DNA of 64,000 nucleotides, taken from positions 186,001 through 250,000 of the forward strand of contig JBHJGP010000012.1 of the NCBI GenBank assembly GCA_050331695.1. Reading direction: 5' to 3'. Below, in pieces: positions 63,601 through 64,000 of this stretch. The translations under genes and the position numbers were made by a program. The notes under the pieces are model-generated. The model saw only the letters and a list, made by a program, of their open reading frames with translations. It made no database searches and was not told the DNA's origin. Source of the stretch: JBHJGP01 sp050331695. GTDB lineage: Bacteria > Pseudomonadota > Alphaproteobacteria > Geminicoccales > Geminicoccaceae. The first letter of the stretch is position 1, and every line of letters begins with the position of its first letter.

Positions 63601-63698
63601 AACAGATCAAAATCGAGAATCAGAATGTTTTTGCCGTTTTTTGGCGCAGTATTGAGCTTTTCGGCGACCTTCAATGTCGCCTCGGAAAGATCATCCAT
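60606..63698 (-). CDS. Bifunctional glycosyltransferase (GT4-like plus GT2)
   Basis: At 1030 aa this is two enzymes in one chain. Residues ~20-430 form a GT-B glycosyltransferase (LMFVGRREKWKGPDLFVDMA and the donor loop FPSRYDTFNLTALEALMRG). Residues ~440-640 are helical, basic linker. Residues ~650-900 form a GT-A family 2 domain (VSVIVSLYNAADKLPTLLQN, then YLAFLGADEGLHPDAL, with GADEG at the metal site). Such fusions often build repeat units with alternating linkages. The gene starts 7 bases after the kinase gene. Confidence 0.9.
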   Translation of the reverse strand: MDDLSEATLKVAEKLNTAPKNGKNILILDFDLFATLGGGQTSYRQIIKRRSQDTFFYLRKDEPAEASRPANAVAIPMAPPTEFGAPKLSELWGHLHGVYLECERIARSVVLDGRLKTIDVIDVPDYSHNGLFIRRALKRYDIEVDVVALALHGSLRTTFSCVWPTGDPRRDRRIASSMRLLDGLLLRASDAHYALSESYAAERGLGDGPDYNLLDPLVLVETATPQPAEPRNGPPDLMFVGRREKWKGPDLFVDMAFHIDRQAFGSLVIAGQESPNRVGVGSEAILRAMARSRGLDVDIVGMLPGEQVRQRFEQAVLPFFPSRYDTFNLTALEALMRGCPTVVSSRTGFSRWLRKHLPTGAAEIVDIDCGRSAASAIETLLSDYEARRAQLVDRLQRSPLEADWSSVGRIYDRRHQAPLDVKQRLNDVSDTLRDLRRARESSRIARSADEVRRVAYSNLSKEQRDRARRAVDGLRESYRAAKDRRPPPFVKRNLQRAIQRYTKLSPRSLRQVYAAGRVPKTPKRTVTRPDDPVFTRDRLSMLSQLAGQRYIRRISLFAEMGRLERFLDNDLIAATYALRLMRWSDGDRQDMLAWTSRTLRAHGFAWEADTAEAMYGPPSTRHQRCLQLMDEAFARNRTVVRHPFARLDDRRAVGEPRVSVIVSLYNAADKLPTLLQNLAQQSIAHNGAMEIILIDSNSPTDEFRAFDSFAAQHNIPMVYGRSEKRETIQCAWNRGIILSRGRYLAFLGADEGLHPDALRQLADALDQDPSVDWVMADSIVTEVDANGVFSHDVMKYDRQGYAQDLVYLETCYLSWVGGLYRRSVHDRFGYYDETFRAAGDTEFKCRVLPYIRSKHVPATLGVFNNYPESRTTAHPRAEIEDLRAWYLWRTAAGVEYAFRQRDSRDIAGLFRQALTYRKSFCGHWSTDFDFAAALADHLSLRPDAPHWAAAAKEQTQEMLRVMRWAEGEEPVTVDRTSRVPAVTARRMLRTIQKAKAKGARHRELFELPNDPTYEIFNDNRYEQHWWSWSS

Positions 63699-63705
63699 TG
63701 TTTGT

Positions 63706-64000
63706 CTAACTCACGATCAATGTGGAGCCGTGGGTATCGAGGCCCAGCGGGATCTTAACGATGTCGGCCAATCTTTCACGAAAGCGATGCTGACGCTGTG
63801 GCGGCACCAGCATCAACAGAAAGCCGCCGCTGCCGGCGCCGCAGAGCTTACCGCCCAGGGCGCCCGCCTCCCGGGCCGCCAGGTAGAGAGCGTCGATCTG
63901 GGGTGAACTCACCTTCGATGACAGGCGCTTCTTCGTTTCCCATCCCTCGTGCAGCATGAGGCCGAGGTCGGCCAGCATGCGTTCCGGGTCGCCACCCTCC
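63706..64000 (-). CDS. GHMP-family sugar kinase, C-terminal part (heptose kinase-like; partial)
   Basis: The frame runs in from the right edge. The visible ~97 residues match the C-terminus of D-glycero-D-manno-heptose 7-phosphate kinase-type GHMP kinases: GLMLHEGWETKKRLSSKV, then GALGGKLCGAGSGGFLLMLV (motif 3, GxxGAGxGG). It would phosphorylate a heptose for nucleotide-activated sugar synthesis, in line with the adjacent glycosyltransferases. The start lies outside the window. Confidence 0.85.
   Translation of the reverse strand, partial: EGGDPERMLADLGLMLHEGWETKKRLSSKVSSPQIDALYLAAREAGALGGKLCGAGSGGFLLMLVPPQRQHRFRERLADIVKIPLGLDTHGSTLIVS

Overview
The window is GC-rich, densely packed, single-chromosome-style DNA from an alphaproteobacterium, most likely Rhodospirillales-like. 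The evidence is the gene order and content: carB-greA, trxB followed by an overlapping LysR regulator, a complete aa3-type cytochrome oxidase assembly operon, yceD-rpmF-plsX-fabH-ihfA-merR, a K+-independent H+-pyrophosphatase and DUF992/DUF3422 proteins. This placement is inferred from gene content only. I saw no IS element, prophage, CRISPR array or rRNA.

Layout. 1-3842 (+): carB (3' end), greA, an ELM1-family protein, trxB and lysR. 3843-5476: non-coding stretches around msrP that hold one strong and one weaker small-RNA candidate, each ending in a Rho-independent terminator. 5475-18940 (-): a respiratory block in the order DUF3422, ctaC, ctaD, ctaB, a 40-aa membrane protein, ctaG, ctaE, surf1, ctaA, then M32 peptidase, thrC (interrupted by an in-frame TAG), M16 peptidase and an EamA transporter, most joined by 4-base stop/start overlaps. 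19096-24082 (+): a PAS-GGDEF-EAL protein and hppA. 24152-29258: bamE (-), then a UQCC-type chaperone and the yceD-rpmF-plsX-fabH and ihfA-merR groups, ending with tRNA-Pro(GGG).

29482-38852 is an accessory stress/signalling locus. It holds DUF992, a winged-helix/TolB-N/TPR protein, a periplasmic alpha-carbonic anhydrase, then an apparent operon of a small alpha/beta protein, a DyP-type peroxidase, a catalase-fold protein, a two-TM protein and an ion channel, and finally a Cache-adenylate cyclase. Four copies of a 17-bp element built on TCAC-N-GTGA-N-TCAC sit in front of DUF992, the carbonic anhydrase, the peroxidase operon and the cyclase. I read this as an undescribed regulon and think it is the most interesting feature of the window.

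39071-49748 (-) is a catabolic cluster: CUT1-type ABC importer, three NTF2/SnoaL-like proteins, a histidinol-dehydrogenase-like enzyme, a LacI regulator and a bicupin. A CG-centred palindrome at its promoter is a likely LacI operator. 50101-53887 (+) is a compact DUF4178-DUF4178-small TM-DUF350-spermidine-synthase-like cluster. 53903-64000 encodes surface polysaccharide assembly: glycosyltransferases, a pyruvyltransferase-fold protein, SAM and FkbM methyltransferases, a 1030-aa double glycosyltransferase and the end of a heptose-kinase-like GHMP kinase.
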